64,000 bases of DNA from Nocardia spumae (lineage in GTDB: Bacteria; Actinomycetota; Actinomycetes; Mycobacteriales; Mycobacteriaceae): positions 5,394,001 through 5,458,000 of the forward strand of contig NZ_JAJFZL010000001.1 of assembly GCF_020733635.1 (NCBI RefSeq), written 5' to 3'. The notes below the pieces were generated by a model that saw nothing but the letters and a program-made list of their open reading frames with translations, searched no databases and was not told the origin of the DNA. The translations under genes were made by a program, and so were the position numbers. Positions 20,091 to 28,360 of the stretch are shown here, piece by piece (position 1 is the stretch's first letter; every line of letters starts with the position of its first letter).

Positions 20091-21445
20091 CGGCGTCTCC
20101 CGATCACCGTGCCGGCATAGCTCGCCCCCACTCCGGCGACGATCGCGGCGAGGATGATGATGCCGGCCACGATCGCCGGTCGGCGATCCGCGGCCCGCCC
20201 CGGGGGCGGCACGGTGAGAGCCGCCGACCGGAACAACCCCGCCGGCTGCTGTGGCGCGGTCCGCAGACTCAGTGCGGCGAGCGGATCGATCAGGCCGGCC
20301 CCGACCGAGTTGTCGATGCCCCGGGCCGGCGCGTGCGCCGTGGCCTGTAATCGGGCGGCGATCTCACTGGGCGTCTCGTTCGGATAGCGCGAGCGCAGCA
20401 GCGCCGCCACTCCCCCGACGTAGGCCGCCGCGAACGAGGCGCCGCCGACGGCGACCAGTTTGTCGGGTGCGCCGACGCCGTTGATCAGGCCGCCACCACC
20501 CGGTCCGAGCGATTCGATCCCGGTGCCGGGTGCCGCGACCGAAATCCACGGTCCGGCCAGCGAATCCGCCATCGGGGTGCCGGTGGCCGTGGTGAAGCCG
20601 ACGGTCAGCACATCCGGCCCGAACCATCCCGGCGACGAAATCGTCTGCACCGCACCCCAATTCCGGGAGTCACGGGGACGGCTCGGATCGATCTGCGGGT
20701 TCTGCTGACAGCCCGAGCTACCGGTGTTGCCGGCGCCGGCCACGATGAGCGCGCCCCTGACGTGTACGGCGAATCCGATCGCCGCCGACAACATGGACTG
20801 ATCGAGTTTCGAGTCCGCCGGCAGACAGATCGGCAGCGACACGGTGATCACGCCGGCGCCGAGATTGGCCGCGTGGGTGATGGCACGGGCCATATTGCGC
20901 AACTCGCGGGCGGGCGCTTGGGTGGCCTCATCGCCCTGCGGTTGCTCCGGGCTGAACGCACCCGAACGGTATCGGATCGACACCAGCCGGGCATCCGGCG
21001 CGACACCGCTGAAACCGTCGGCGGAATCCGATGTCGCGCCGATGATTCCGGCGACCAGGGTGCCGTGCGCGTCACAGTCCGACAGCCCGTCCCCACCGGC
21101 GGCCACATAGTCGCCGCCGCCGCTGAGATTGGGCAACCGCGGGTTGGGGCCGACACCGGTATCGATGATCGCGACGGTGACCCCGCCCCCACGGCTCAGC
21201 GCCCGCGCCTGATTCAGCTCCAGGGCCTGTTCGGGCGGCGGAGTCTGCTTCACATCGCTGTTGGGCAGCAGGCCGACGGCCAGGCAGCCCTTGTCCTGTT
21301 TGGTCGGCACCTCCGGCCCCGGCGCGCCGTCCGGCGGCGCCGCACCGACCACCACCTGCGGCGGGTCCAGTGCGGCGGCGGGTCCCGCGCCCAGGAGGAG
21401 CAGCACCGCGACCAGTGCGGTGCTCGTGGATCGGATCGGACGCAT
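20087..21445 (-). CDS. mycP: MycP, mycosin subtilisin-like protease
   Basis: 452 residues. A signal peptide (about 1-25) is followed by an S8 protease domain with the triad Asp in VAIIDTGVG (about 95), His in CDAHGTLVAG (about 127) and Ser in GGASFAAAYVGG (about 345), and a C-terminal membrane anchor (about 425-445). Mycosins lie on the outer face of the membrane, cap the ESX pore and are needed for complex stability; MycP1 also cleaves EspB. An EspB-like gene is present here at 45301-46827. The start overlaps the eccD stop by one base (TGATG). All catalytic residues are present. Confidence 0.95.
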   Translation of the reverse strand: MRPIRSTSTALVAVLLLLGAGPAAALDPPQVVVGAAPPDGAPGPEVPTKQDKGCLAVGLLPNSDVKQTPPPEQALELNQARALSRGGGVTVAIIDTGVGPNPRLPNLSGGGDYVAAGGDGLSDCDAHGTLVAGIIGATSDSADGFSGVAPDARLVSIRYRSGAFSPEQPQGDEATQAPARELRNMARAITHAANLGAGVITVSLPICLPADSKLDQSMLSAAIGFAVHVRGALIVAGAGNTGSSGCQQNPQIDPSRPRDSRNWGAVQTISSPGWFGPDVLTVGFTTATGTPMADSLAGPWISVAAPGTGIESLGPGGGGLINGVGAPDKLVAVGGASFAAAYVGGVAALLRSRYPNETPSEIAARLQATAHAPARGIDNSVGAGLIDPLAALSLRTAPQQPAGLFRSAALTVPPPGRAADRRPAIVAGIIILAAIVAGVGASYAGTVIGRRR

Positions 21446-22965
21446 CAGATCTCTCGCATGGCGGTGTAGATACCCATGATCCAGAACGCGATCACCGGGA
21501 CGACCACGATCAGCGCGTATTCGATCAGATCGACGACGCGGCGGGTCACCGGCGACAGGCGTTTACCGGGAAGTCGCAGTGCGGCAACGCAGGCCGCGAC
21601 GGCGGCGGCCACGGCGAGCACCACGACCAGCAGTCGCGCGGCCGGGGTGGCATAGGCGCCGATCAGCACGAAGCCGAGCCCGGTCAGGGTGACCGCGGCG
21701 GCGGATACGAGCGCGAGCGCCTGCACCCGATCCGGATACCAGCGCGAACGCAGGACCAGAATGCCGGCGACCGCCACGGACAGGACGATCTCGCGGATCC
21801 CGCCCGGACTCGCGGCCGTGGTGATGACGGTGGACACCGACAGCAGCACCGCGACCGCGGCCATCAGCCCGCGCAGGCTGGTCACCGCCAGCCGGGCCCG
21901 GGCCTCGATCCCCGAGCGCGCCCGGTGGCGGTCGCGTTCGTCCTGTTCGTCGAGTTCGGGATCGGCCTCGCGGGCGGCCTCGGCGTCGAAGATGTCGGTC
22001 AGTGTGGACGGCGACACCTCACTGCCCGGATCGGGCAGGTCCGGCGGACGGATGCGAGCGACGACGACGGCCAGCCGCGGCGCGGCGGTCAACAGGATCA
22101 GACCCGCGAAGACGAGGCCGGCGGTGACCTGCCGCAGCGAAAGGTCCAGGTAGGTGGCCGGCACCGCCGCCAGGGTGATCACCGCGCCGAGTACCGTCAC
22201 CGACATCAGCGTGGCGATCCCGAAGCGGGTCACGCGCATCATCGTCGCGGCGGACACCGCGGCCACGACGGCACCGGCGGCGATATTGGCCGCCGCGAAC
22301 GCACCCGGCTCACCGTAGGCCGGCGGCACCAGCATCGCCCCGCCGGCGGACAACAGCGGCACCGCCGACAACGCCAGGCCCAGGCACACCCCCGGCGGCA
22401 CCCGCCGTCCGCGCGCCACCAGCGCCGTGATCCAGTAGGCCACGCCGAGCAGCAGCGCGGGCAGTCCGCACCACCAGACCGAGCCGGTCTCGGTCCACGA
22501 CCACGCCAGCATGCCGGCCGCGGCGACCGCGCCCAGGCCCAGGGCGGTGACGCCCACGATCGCGATGGTTCCCCGGTCGAATTCGGCGAACTCGCGCTCG
22601 TTGATCATCGCCAGCGCATCGGTGATGTCCTCGACGACGGGGGTGAACATCTCCATCGACTCCACCGCGGTGAGCATGAGTACCGCGCCGTCGACCACAT
22701 CGTGGTCCGCGAGGCTGCGCCACCGCGGAATCGGCGGCTCGCCCGGGCGGGCCAGACTCCACTGTCCGCTGGCCGGAGTGAAGTCCACGCTCTCGTCGTC
22801 GATCGCGCGCGAGAGCACGCCGAGCAGATCGTCGATGAAGGTCTCGATGGTGAACTTGGTCGGCACCACCACATCGACCTGGTAGGTGGCGACCATGACC
22901 GCGATCCGGGCCCGGGCCACCTCGGCCGTGGGCTGCGCGGCCGCGGGGGCGGTGGCAGCAGTCAT
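21445..22965 (-). CDS. eccD: EccD, ESX membrane pore component
   Basis: 506 residues from the ATG at 22965, which has a GGAGG site and overlaps the preceding stop (ATGA). The N-terminal 100 residues form the ubiquitin-like domain of EccD (RIAVMVATYQVDVVVPTKF, then LADHDVVDGAVLML). About eleven transmembrane helices follow, with a cytosolic loop rich in Asp/Glu near residue 330. EccD forms the membrane vestibule of the ESX complex with EccB, EccC and EccE. Length and topology are normal for the family. Confidence 0.93.
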   Translation of the reverse strand: MTAATAPAAAQPTAEVARARIAVMVATYQVDVVVPTKFTIETFIDDLLGVLSRAIDDESVDFTPASGQWSLARPGEPPIPRWRSLADHDVVDGAVLMLTAVESMEMFTPVVEDITDALAMINEREFAEFDRGTIAIVGVTALGLGAVAAAGMLAWSWTETGSVWWCGLPALLLGVAYWITALVARGRRVPPGVCLGLALSAVPLLSAGGAMLVPPAYGEPGAFAAANIAAGAVVAAVSAATMMRVTRFGIATLMSVTVLGAVITLAAVPATYLDLSLRQVTAGLVFAGLILLTAAPRLAVVVARIRPPDLPDPGSEVSPSTLTDIFDAEAAREADPELDEQDERDRHRARSGIEARARLAVTSLRGLMAAVAVLLSVSTVITTAASPGGIREIVLSVAVAGILVLRSRWYPDRVQALALVSAAAVTLTGLGFVLIGAYATPAARLLVVVLAVAAAVAACVAALRLPGKRLSPVTRRVVDLIEYALIVVVPVIAFWIMGIYTAMREI

Positions 22966-24665
22966 CGCCACCCTCCGCGATCGCCACCGGCCATCGGCGA
23001 ACCGGGAAAGCCGTCCGCCAGTTCGGCGGCGAGTTCCTCGAGCGCCAGACCGGTGTCGTCGTCGAGCAATCTCAGGTCGATCTCACCGCCCTCGGCCAGA
23101 TGCGCGTCGTAGGGCAGTTCGAAGGTGGGCCGCTGCGCGGTGGCGAACAGCTTCTCGATCTGGTCGACCTCGACGGTCGGCTTGACCGGGTGGTGGTGCA
23201 CGATCGCGACGATGGATTTGGCGATCAGATGTTGCATCCCATGGGAATTCAGCCAGTTCAGGGTGGCGACCGCGCCTTTGACCCCGCCGACGGTGGCCGG
23301 GGTGACGACCAGCACCGCGTCGCTGGTGTTCAGCACGCTGCCGGTGGCCGAGTCCAGCACACCGGTACCGCAGTCCACCAGCATCAGGTTGTAGTGGCGG
23401 CGCAGGATCTCGACGGCGGCGGCGTATTCGCCACCCGACAGCGCCTCGACCGATTCGGTATTCCAGGGCGAGGCGACCACGGCCAGATCGGCATCGTTGA
23501 TCGAGGTGAACGAGTGGACCGCCGAGAACGCCTCGAGGTTCGGCGAGCGTACGAGATCGCGCAGCGTGAGACCGTACGGATGCGGCCGGGTACGAGTGGG
23601 CAGATCGCCGAAATCGGGATTGGCGTCGATGGCCACCACCCGGTCCGGGCGCAGCCGCGCGAAGGTGGAACCGAGGGCCGCGGTCACGGTGGTGCGCCCG
23701 ACGCCGCCCTTCACACTGATCACCGCGATCTGATAGGTGCTGTTGAGCTGCGTGCGGATACGTCCGCGCCGATCCTGTTTCCGCTGTTCGGACGGTGACA
23801 GACCGAGGTTGAAGCCGACCTTGTTCAGCGCACCGCGCATACCGCTGGTGGATTTGAGCTGGGCCCGATGCGCGGCGGCGATATCGGCCAGCAGTTCCGC
23901 GGAAGTCAACGCGGCGGGCAGGATCTCGACGCGCTCGCCGGCGCTCTGCACACTGCGTTCGACCCGGTCGGGTACCCGGGACGCGGTGGGCGCGGCCGAC
24001 TGGTGCGACGTCGGGGTCGCCACGGAATAGGGGTTGGCCGCGGAGGTCTGCGGCGGAGCCGCCGTGTGCTGCCACGTCGGCGCGGCCGGGGACGCGGAAT
24101 GCCAGGTCGTACCGGAGCTTTCGGCGGTGGTGGCGGCGGGGGGTGCCGGCGCCGGTGCCGCGGCGACCGGATCGGCGCTGGTGGCGGCGGCCGTGGCCGG
24201 ATCGCCCCCGGATCGGACCGCGCCCGGGTGCGCCGGGCCGGGCTGTACCGGGCCGGGAGGTACCGAACCGGTCGGCGGTGTCGCGCCCTGCGGCGAACCG
24301 GTCGGTGGCGTTCCACCGGCCATCGGTCCGGTCGGTACCGGACCGCGTGCGGCCGGTGGCGTGACGGTGCGAGCGGCGTCGGCGGATTCACCCGGTGGTG
24401 GTGCGGCCACGGCCGCCGCACCGGATGCGGAACCGGCTGCCGCGGCGGAACTTCCGGGCGCGGATGTCGAGGGCGCGGATGTCGAGGGCGCGGATGTCGG
24501 GGGCGCGGATGTCGAGGGCGCGGATTCCGCGGGACCCGTGGGCGCCGGACCGCCGGTGGTGGCCGAGCCCGGCTGGTCGGGCACGGCCGCGAAGAAGGCG
24601 TCGTAACCACCCCGAGCTCGGGCGGCCTCGGTCGCGTGCCCGTTGGTACTCGGTGCTCGGTTCAT
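22962..24665 (-). CDS. EspI/MinD-like P-loop ATPase with Ala/Pro-rich N-terminus
   Basis: 567 residues from the ATG at 24665 (GAGAGG nine bases upstream); an earlier ATG at 24674 has no room for a ribosome site. The first 230 residues are Ala/Pro/Ser/Thr-rich and disordered, including five copies of a 5-residue TSAPS-type repeat. The C-terminal half is a MinD/ParA-type ATPase with KGGVGRTTVTAALG as deviant Walker A and AIDANPDFGDL. This is the architecture of EspI in ESX-1, which regulates secretion when ATP is low. It lies between espG and eccD; the ESX-3 order has no such gene there. Its partner and signal are unknown. Confidence 0.82.
   Translation of the reverse strand: MNRAPSTNGHATEAARARGGYDAFFAAVPDQPGSATTGGPAPTGPAESAPSTSAPPTSAPSTSAPSTSAPGSSAAAAGSASGAAAVAAPPPGESADAARTVTPPAARGPVPTGPMAGGTPPTGSPQGATPPTGSVPPGPVQPGPAHPGAVRSGGDPATAAATSADPVAAAPAPAPPAATTAESSGTTWHSASPAAPTWQHTAAPPQTSAANPYSVATPTSHQSAAPTASRVPDRVERSVQSAGERVEILPAALTSAELLADIAAAHRAQLKSTSGMRGALNKVGFNLGLSPSEQRKQDRRGRIRTQLNSTYQIAVISVKGGVGRTTVTAALGSTFARLRPDRVVAIDANPDFGDLPTRTRPHPYGLTLRDLVRSPNLEAFSAVHSFTSINDADLAVVASPWNTESVEALSGGEYAAAVEILRRHYNLMLVDCGTGVLDSATGSVLNTSDAVLVVTPATVGGVKGAVATLNWLNSHGMQHLIAKSIVAIVHHHPVKPTVEVDQIEKLFATAQRPTFELPYDAHLAEGGEIDLRLLDDDTGLALEELAAELADGFPGSPMAGGDRGGWR
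24456..24530 (-). repeat. Five 15-bp tandem repeats inside the EspI-like gene
   Basis: Unit GGGCGCGGATGTCGA on the plus strand, five copies with the third and fifth varied. They encode the TSAPS-type repeat of the disordered N-terminus. Confidence 0.85.
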
Positions 24666-24701
24666 TTCGCTCATCCTCTCGAAAATGCCCGGCGGACAAT
24701 C

Positions 24702-25556
24702 TTATTCGACCCGACTGGTTTCAAACCAGCTGCGGCCGGGTAAAAGGTCGACCAAGGCCGTGACGCCGGCGTGCAGTGCTGCGTCGTCACCGGGCGCGTA
24801 CGTCGCCCGGACCCGACCGTCCAACGCCACACTCGGAGTAACGATGATCCGGCCCGATAGGGTATCGAGCACACTCATGCAGACCTCGGTGCGGGGTGTG
24901 GCACCGTCATGGTGCTCGGTCACGACGATTTCCGCACGCCGGACGATTTCCTCCAGCACCCGGCTGAGCAGACCCGCCGTGCGCGGCTCGGCGCCGACTT
25001 CGACCAGTGCCCGCCGCCGCTCGTCAGCGTCGGCCGGGACCTCGTCGAGGTCCTCGGCCCATACCGACAGCGGCGTGAATTCCAGCGCTGGGGCCGGCCC
25101 CAGCGCCGCCGACAATGCCCCGGACAGGGCGTCCAGACGACGGTCGCCCGCGGGTGCGGACTGGATGACGACATGGTCGTCGGATCGCACCGCGAGCACC
25201 TGCGTCTCGCCCGAGCGGACCAGCGACAGTCGCAGCATGCCCTTCGCGCCGCCGTCGAGGCCGGTGTCGACGATCCGGGCGATCAATTCCACATCCGGCC
25301 GGTGCAGGCAGCGCAGCCAATGCTCGATGGTCGGGTGCACCCGACCATCGACGATCATCCCCGCCTCGGTCAGCTGATCGGTGACCACGGAGTACACCCG
25401 TTCCCGATCCTCGACGCGGTAGATGTTGGGCAGCAATGCCAGTACCGGAGGATACGAGTCGATGCCGACCAGATGCCGAAGCAGCAGGGCGGCATCGACA
25501 TTCAGATCGATCGCTACCGGATCCTCGGTCGCATCATCCACGCATGCTCGCGGCAC
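24702..25556 (-). CDS. espG: EspG, PE/PPE chaperone
   Basis: About 284 residues. It starts with GTG at 25556 or GTG at 25541, both overlapping the end of the Esx gene upstream. Family marks are the N-terminal IDLNVDAALLLRHLVGIDSYPPVLAL segment (in pieces), the mixed alpha/beta body and a C-terminal WF pair near the end. EspG is a cytosolic chaperone that binds the tip of the PPE partner in a PE-PPE dimer and brings it to the secretion ATPase. It lies directly behind PE, PPE and the two Esx genes, as in ESX-3. It is close in length to known EspG proteins. Confidence 0.85.
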   Translation of the reverse strand: MPRACVDDATEDPVAIDLNVDAALLLRHLVGIDSYPPVLALLPNIYRVEDRERVYSVVTDQLTEAGMIVDGRVHPTIEHWLRCLHRPDVELIARIVDTGLDGGAKGMLRLSLVRSGETQVLAVRSDDHVVIQSAPAGDRRLDALSGALSAALGPAPALEFTPLSVWAEDLDEVPADADERRRALVEVGAEPRTAGLLSRVLEEIVRRAEIVVTEHHDGATPRTEVCMSVLDTLSGRIIVTPSVALDGRVRATYAPGDDAALHAGVTALVDLLPGRSWFETSRVE

Positions 25557-25836
25557 TGGCCTTGTCGGCGATCTGGACCATACCCTGGCTACCGGCGGCG
25601 AAGTGGATCTGCTGGTTCAGCCGAACCAGGTTCGCCTGGTGGGCCATCAGCAGCTGGTTCAGCTTGCCCGCGACTTCCTGGTATGCCTCCGAGGAAGCAC
25701 CTCCCAGGAGGCTCGCCAGCGTGCCCTGGAGGCTCTTCAGGTTGTTGACATTGTCCTCCATCGCCTGGCCGAGCGTTTTGAGCGTGGTGTGGTGCTCATC
25801 GACCTGGGCGAAATTGAAGTACATATTTCCGGCCAT
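25534..25836 (-). CDS. WXG100-type Esx protein (EsxA/EsxB-like) lacking W-x-G
   Basis: 100 residues, the exact class length. Two amphipathic helices are separated by a short turn: NFAQVDEHHTTLKTLGQAM, then LLGGASSEAYQEVAGKL (pieces). The tryptophan of the W-x-G turn is absent; LLGGAS stands in its place, as in some EsxG/EsxH-like members. It is paired with the 133-residue protein just upstream, and the two presumably form a secreted heterodimer. Its C-terminus has no clear YxxxD/E signal. A GAAAGG-type site precedes the ATG. Confidence 0.85.
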   Translation of the reverse strand: MAGNMYFNFAQVDEHHTTLKTLGQAMEDNVNNLKSLQGTLASLLGGASSEAYQEVAGKLNQLLMAHQANLVRLNQQIHFAAGSQGMVQIADKASAASMRG

Positions 25837-25893
25837 GATTCATCGGACCTTTCGTGTGTTTTCCGGGAATGAGATCTGCACGGCTGCCAGGGA

Positions 25894-26295
25894 TTACGAC
25901 GGGAAAGACGTGTTGATCTTGCCCGACATCTGATGGGAGGCGAAGGCCCCACCGGATCCGTCGGTGGCGTTGATACTTCCGTCGTTACCGTCGCCGGCGA
26001 GCACCTTCTGCGCGGCGTCGAGGTCATCCGTGTCGACCTTGCCGCCGCGCTGTTTGAGGTTGTCCAGAATGCGCTGCAGTTCGGTCGCGAGGTTCTTTCC
26101 GCTGATGTGCAGATCGTTGAGGGTGTTGTCGATCGCCGTGCCGGTGTGCTGACTCTTGACCGCGGTGTTCAACCCCAGCCGAGTCGCGTCCAGGGTGCGG
26201 AGCTGGTTCTCCAGTTCACCGAGCGACAGCGCGGTCTTGGTGGCACCGGTGTTCCAGTCGTCCGATGTTCCCTGCATGACATTGGGATTGGTCAT
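25894..26295 (-). CDS. WXG100-like Esx partner with acidic C-terminal extension
   Basis: 133 residues. The first 90 residues are two predicted helices of WXG100 type (LGELENQLRTLDATRLGLN and NLATELQRILDNL) with no W-x-G motif at the turn. The extra 40 residues are rich in Asp, Gly and Ser. It sits between PPE and the 100-residue Esx protein, the place of esxG in ESX-3-type loci, so it is taken as the other half of the Esx pair. No tyrosine is present, so it cannot carry a YxxxD/E signal. A clear GAAAGGA site lies 8 bases before the ATG. Confidence 0.72.
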   Translation of the reverse strand: MTNPNVMQGTSDDWNTGATKTALSLGELENQLRTLDATRLGLNTAVKSQHTGTAIDNTLNDLHISGKNLATELQRILDNLKQRGGKVDTDDLDAAQKVLAGDGNDGSINATDGSGGAFASHQMSGKINTSFPS

Positions 26296-26384
26296 TTCTC
26301 ATTCCTTTCGAAAAGTTCGATTCACAGTCGGCTCCGCAGCCGGCGGAGACGTTGGGGGGATGCCCGCGGCCGGTGGCCGGCGCG

Positions 26385-27911
26385 CTAGTCGCGACTCCGG
26401 TATTCACCGGGGACATCCATCGAGACCGGGATCGGCTCGTCCTCGACGCGTTCGAGCACACCGAGCGCGGGCACGAGTTCCGGTACGGCGTCGATCGCGT
26501 TGTCGTCGTCGGCGTATTCGATGACACCGACCACCGGGGCCTTCTCGAGCACCGGCACCTCTTCGTGGTCGCCGGGCACGAACACCTTCGAGGGCTTCTT
26601 CTCGTCGTCGCGACGACGGCGCATCCGGGCCTTCGGCGCCACCGCACCGCGCGGGACGTTGCGCGGCGGCATCGGCCCGGGCCCCGACTCGCCCGGCAGC
26701 GGGCCGAATGCCTTGGCCCCCAGCTGACCCCAGTTGGCCGGCATCCGGAATCCGGTGCCGGAGCCCGGCACCGCCCCGAGCCCGCCGCGGGCCATCGAGA
26801 ACGAGACCGTGCTGCCCACACCGCCGTTCAATCCCATCAGGGTGGTCGAGTACGGCGAGGTTCCGTAGAAGCCGTGCTGTTCCTCGGTCAGATAGCTGCT
26901 GTCACCACCGGAATTGCCCAGCGAGTCGGTCATCGACGACATGGTGTCGTTGACGTTGGTCAACGCGTTCTCGGCCTCGGAGCCGCCCGGCGTGGTCTGG
27001 GTGGGATCGACCGCGGTATCCGTCGGATCGGTCGAACCGCCGGGTGTGGTCGGATCGTGACCGCCGGTCATATCGCCCGAACCGTCGCCGGGACCGTTGC
27101 CCGGGCCGCCACCGGGCCCGCCCGGGCCTCCGGGGTCGGAGATCCCGTGGCTGCCGCCGCCACCGCCCGGTGGCGGGTTCGGAGGGTCGAAATATGTTGT
27201 CCCGGGCGGATCGCCACCCTGTCCGGCGATGGTCGGCGCCACCGTCGGCGGCGGCATAGCCGCAACCAACGCCGCCGACTCCGTCTGGTAGACCTCCATC
27301 GTCTCTGCCGCTTGTATCCACATCAGCAGATACGCGGTTTCGTTCGCCAAGAGCAAGGGCGTCGTCGCGCCCCCGGTCAGGGTGTTCTCGGTCGCCAGCA
27401 CCGCGGCGGCCGCCCGGTTGGCGACGATCACCGGCAGGGGCGGCATCGCCAGACGCGCAGCGCCATTGGCCGCTCCGGCACTGGCTGACAGGTCCGACAT
27501 CTGCTGGGCGACGGCAGCCTGTTCCCGATACCACATCGTGTGCTTACTGAACGCGTTGTGCGTGCGTTCACCGGCTTCGCTCTGCCACGAAGCCTGCATC
27601 ACTCCGTTGGAGCCCTCGAATCCACCGGCCGCCGCCAGCAAGGCCTCCGCCACCGCGCCGTAGGCGGCCGAGGTAGCCATCATCGGAGCGGGCCCGGGGC
27701 CCGCTGTCAGCTGTGCCGAATTCACCTCCGGCGGAAGCGCGCCGAACGCCAGCGAATTCATCGCTCCGATCGCCGCGCTCGCCACCGCAGTCAGTTGGAT
27801 CGCTGCCTGCATGGTGGCGAAGGCATCCGATCCGGAATCGCTGAGCAGGCCTCCGACGGCGCCCGCAAAGGCCTCGACCCCCGTCACCAGGCCGGAAACT
27901 GGGTCCATCAC
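26385..27911 (-). CDS. PPE-family protein with N-terminal extension
   Basis: 508 residues. A canonical PPE domain begins FGALPPEVNSAQLTAGPG near residue 56 and includes an MWIQAAETMEVYQ segment near 195. After it comes a Pro/Gly/Asp-rich low-complexity region and a basic, Pro-rich end. PPE proteins normally start within a few residues of PPE; here 50-55 small hydrophobic residues precede it. A GGGAG ribosome site in front of 27911/27908 supports the long form, though an ATG at 27761 also has a GGAG site. It is the partner of the PE protein upstream and the likely client of EspG. Confidence 0.85.
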   Translation of the reverse strand: MMDPVSGLVTGVEAFAGAVGGLLSDSGSDAFATMQAAIQLTAVASAAIGAMNSLAFGALPPEVNSAQLTAGPGPAPMMATSAAYGAVAEALLAAAGGFEGSNGVMQASWQSEAGERTHNAFSKHTMWYREQAAVAQQMSDLSASAGAANGAARLAMPPLPVIVANRAAAAVLATENTLTGGATTPLLLANETAYLLMWIQAAETMEVYQTESAALVAAMPPPTVAPTIAGQGGDPPGTTYFDPPNPPPGGGGGSHGISDPGGPGGPGGGPGNGPGDGSGDMTGGHDPTTPGGSTDPTDTAVDPTQTTPGGSEAENALTNVNDTMSSMTDSLGNSGGDSSYLTEEQHGFYGTSPYSTTLMGLNGGVGSTVSFSMARGGLGAVPGSGTGFRMPANWGQLGAKAFGPLPGESGPGPMPPRNVPRGAVAPKARMRRRRDDEKKPSKVFVPGDHEEVPVLEKAPVVGVIEYADDDNAIDAVPELVPALGVLERVEDEPIPVSMDVPGEYRSRD

Positions 27912-27929
27912 GCACTCCCGAAGAGTCGA

Positions 27930-28250
27930 TCAGACGTATGCGATGCCGGGATCGGCCGACTTGACCCGAGCCCCACCCGCCGAATCGCCGAACTCGTATC
28001 GCTGAATCGATTCCGGCAGCTTGCCGTTCCCTTCGTGGAACTTCGAGATGCCGTTGTTGGTGATGTTGTAGAAGCCACCGTGATAACTGGTGAAGGCGGC
28101 CGACACAGCCGCACTGACCGGATCCGCGCTCTGCGGAGCCGGAGTACTAGCCCCTGCCGCGGCCTGCATCAAGCCGGACAGCGTAGTGGCGACAGTGGTG
28201 TTGGTGGAGTAAACAGCCGCAATGACTTCCGGACTGAACTGGAGGTACAT
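27930..28250 (-). CDS. PE-family protein with YxxxD secretion signal
   Basis: 106 residues from the ATG at 28250, which has AGGAG six bases upstream. Two small-residue-rich helices (SPEVIAAVYSTNTTVATTLSGL, then DPVSAAVSAAFTSYHGGFYNI, in pieces) match the PE fold, although the N-terminal Pro-Glu is part of FSPEV. After the second helix comes YEFGD, a good YxxxD/E type VII secretion signal. It is the first gene of the ten-gene operon that ends with the EspR-like regulator. An exact TTCCC box lies 64-79 bases upstream. Confidence 0.82.
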   Translation of the reverse strand: MYLQFSPEVIAAVYSTNTTVATTLSGLMQAAAGASTPAPQSADPVSAAVSAAFTSYHGGFYNITNNGISKFHEGNGKLPESIQRYEFGDSAGGARVKSADPGIAYV

Positions 28251-28307
28251 GGAGGTCTCCTCACAAGTGACGCCGACTCTTGTATGAGCGGTTACAGAAA
28301 GAACGCT

Positions 28308-28335
28308 ATGGCATTCCCGCCTTTGGGAATGCCAT
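28308..28335. promoter_or_regulatory. TTCCC-N6-GGGAA box within a hairpin, upstream of PE
   Basis: Box TTCCC GCCTTT GGGAA at 28314-28329, extended to an 11-bp perfect inverted repeat (ATGGCATTCCC). It follows the eccC stop, so it may also end the eccABC transcript. Confidence 0.65.
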
Positions 28336-28360
28336 GCGGCGTCGGACACATTCGGATGCG

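Noticed and set aside
24456..24530. 15-bp repeats as a CRISPR-like array
   Set aside because: The repeats touch each other without spacers and are in frame in the EspI-like gene.
24715..24729. Palindrome CTGGTTT-C-AAACCAG
   Set aside because: It falls inside the last codons of espG, where the reading frame explains it; no promoter is expected there, as the next gene starts within 40 bases in the same operon.
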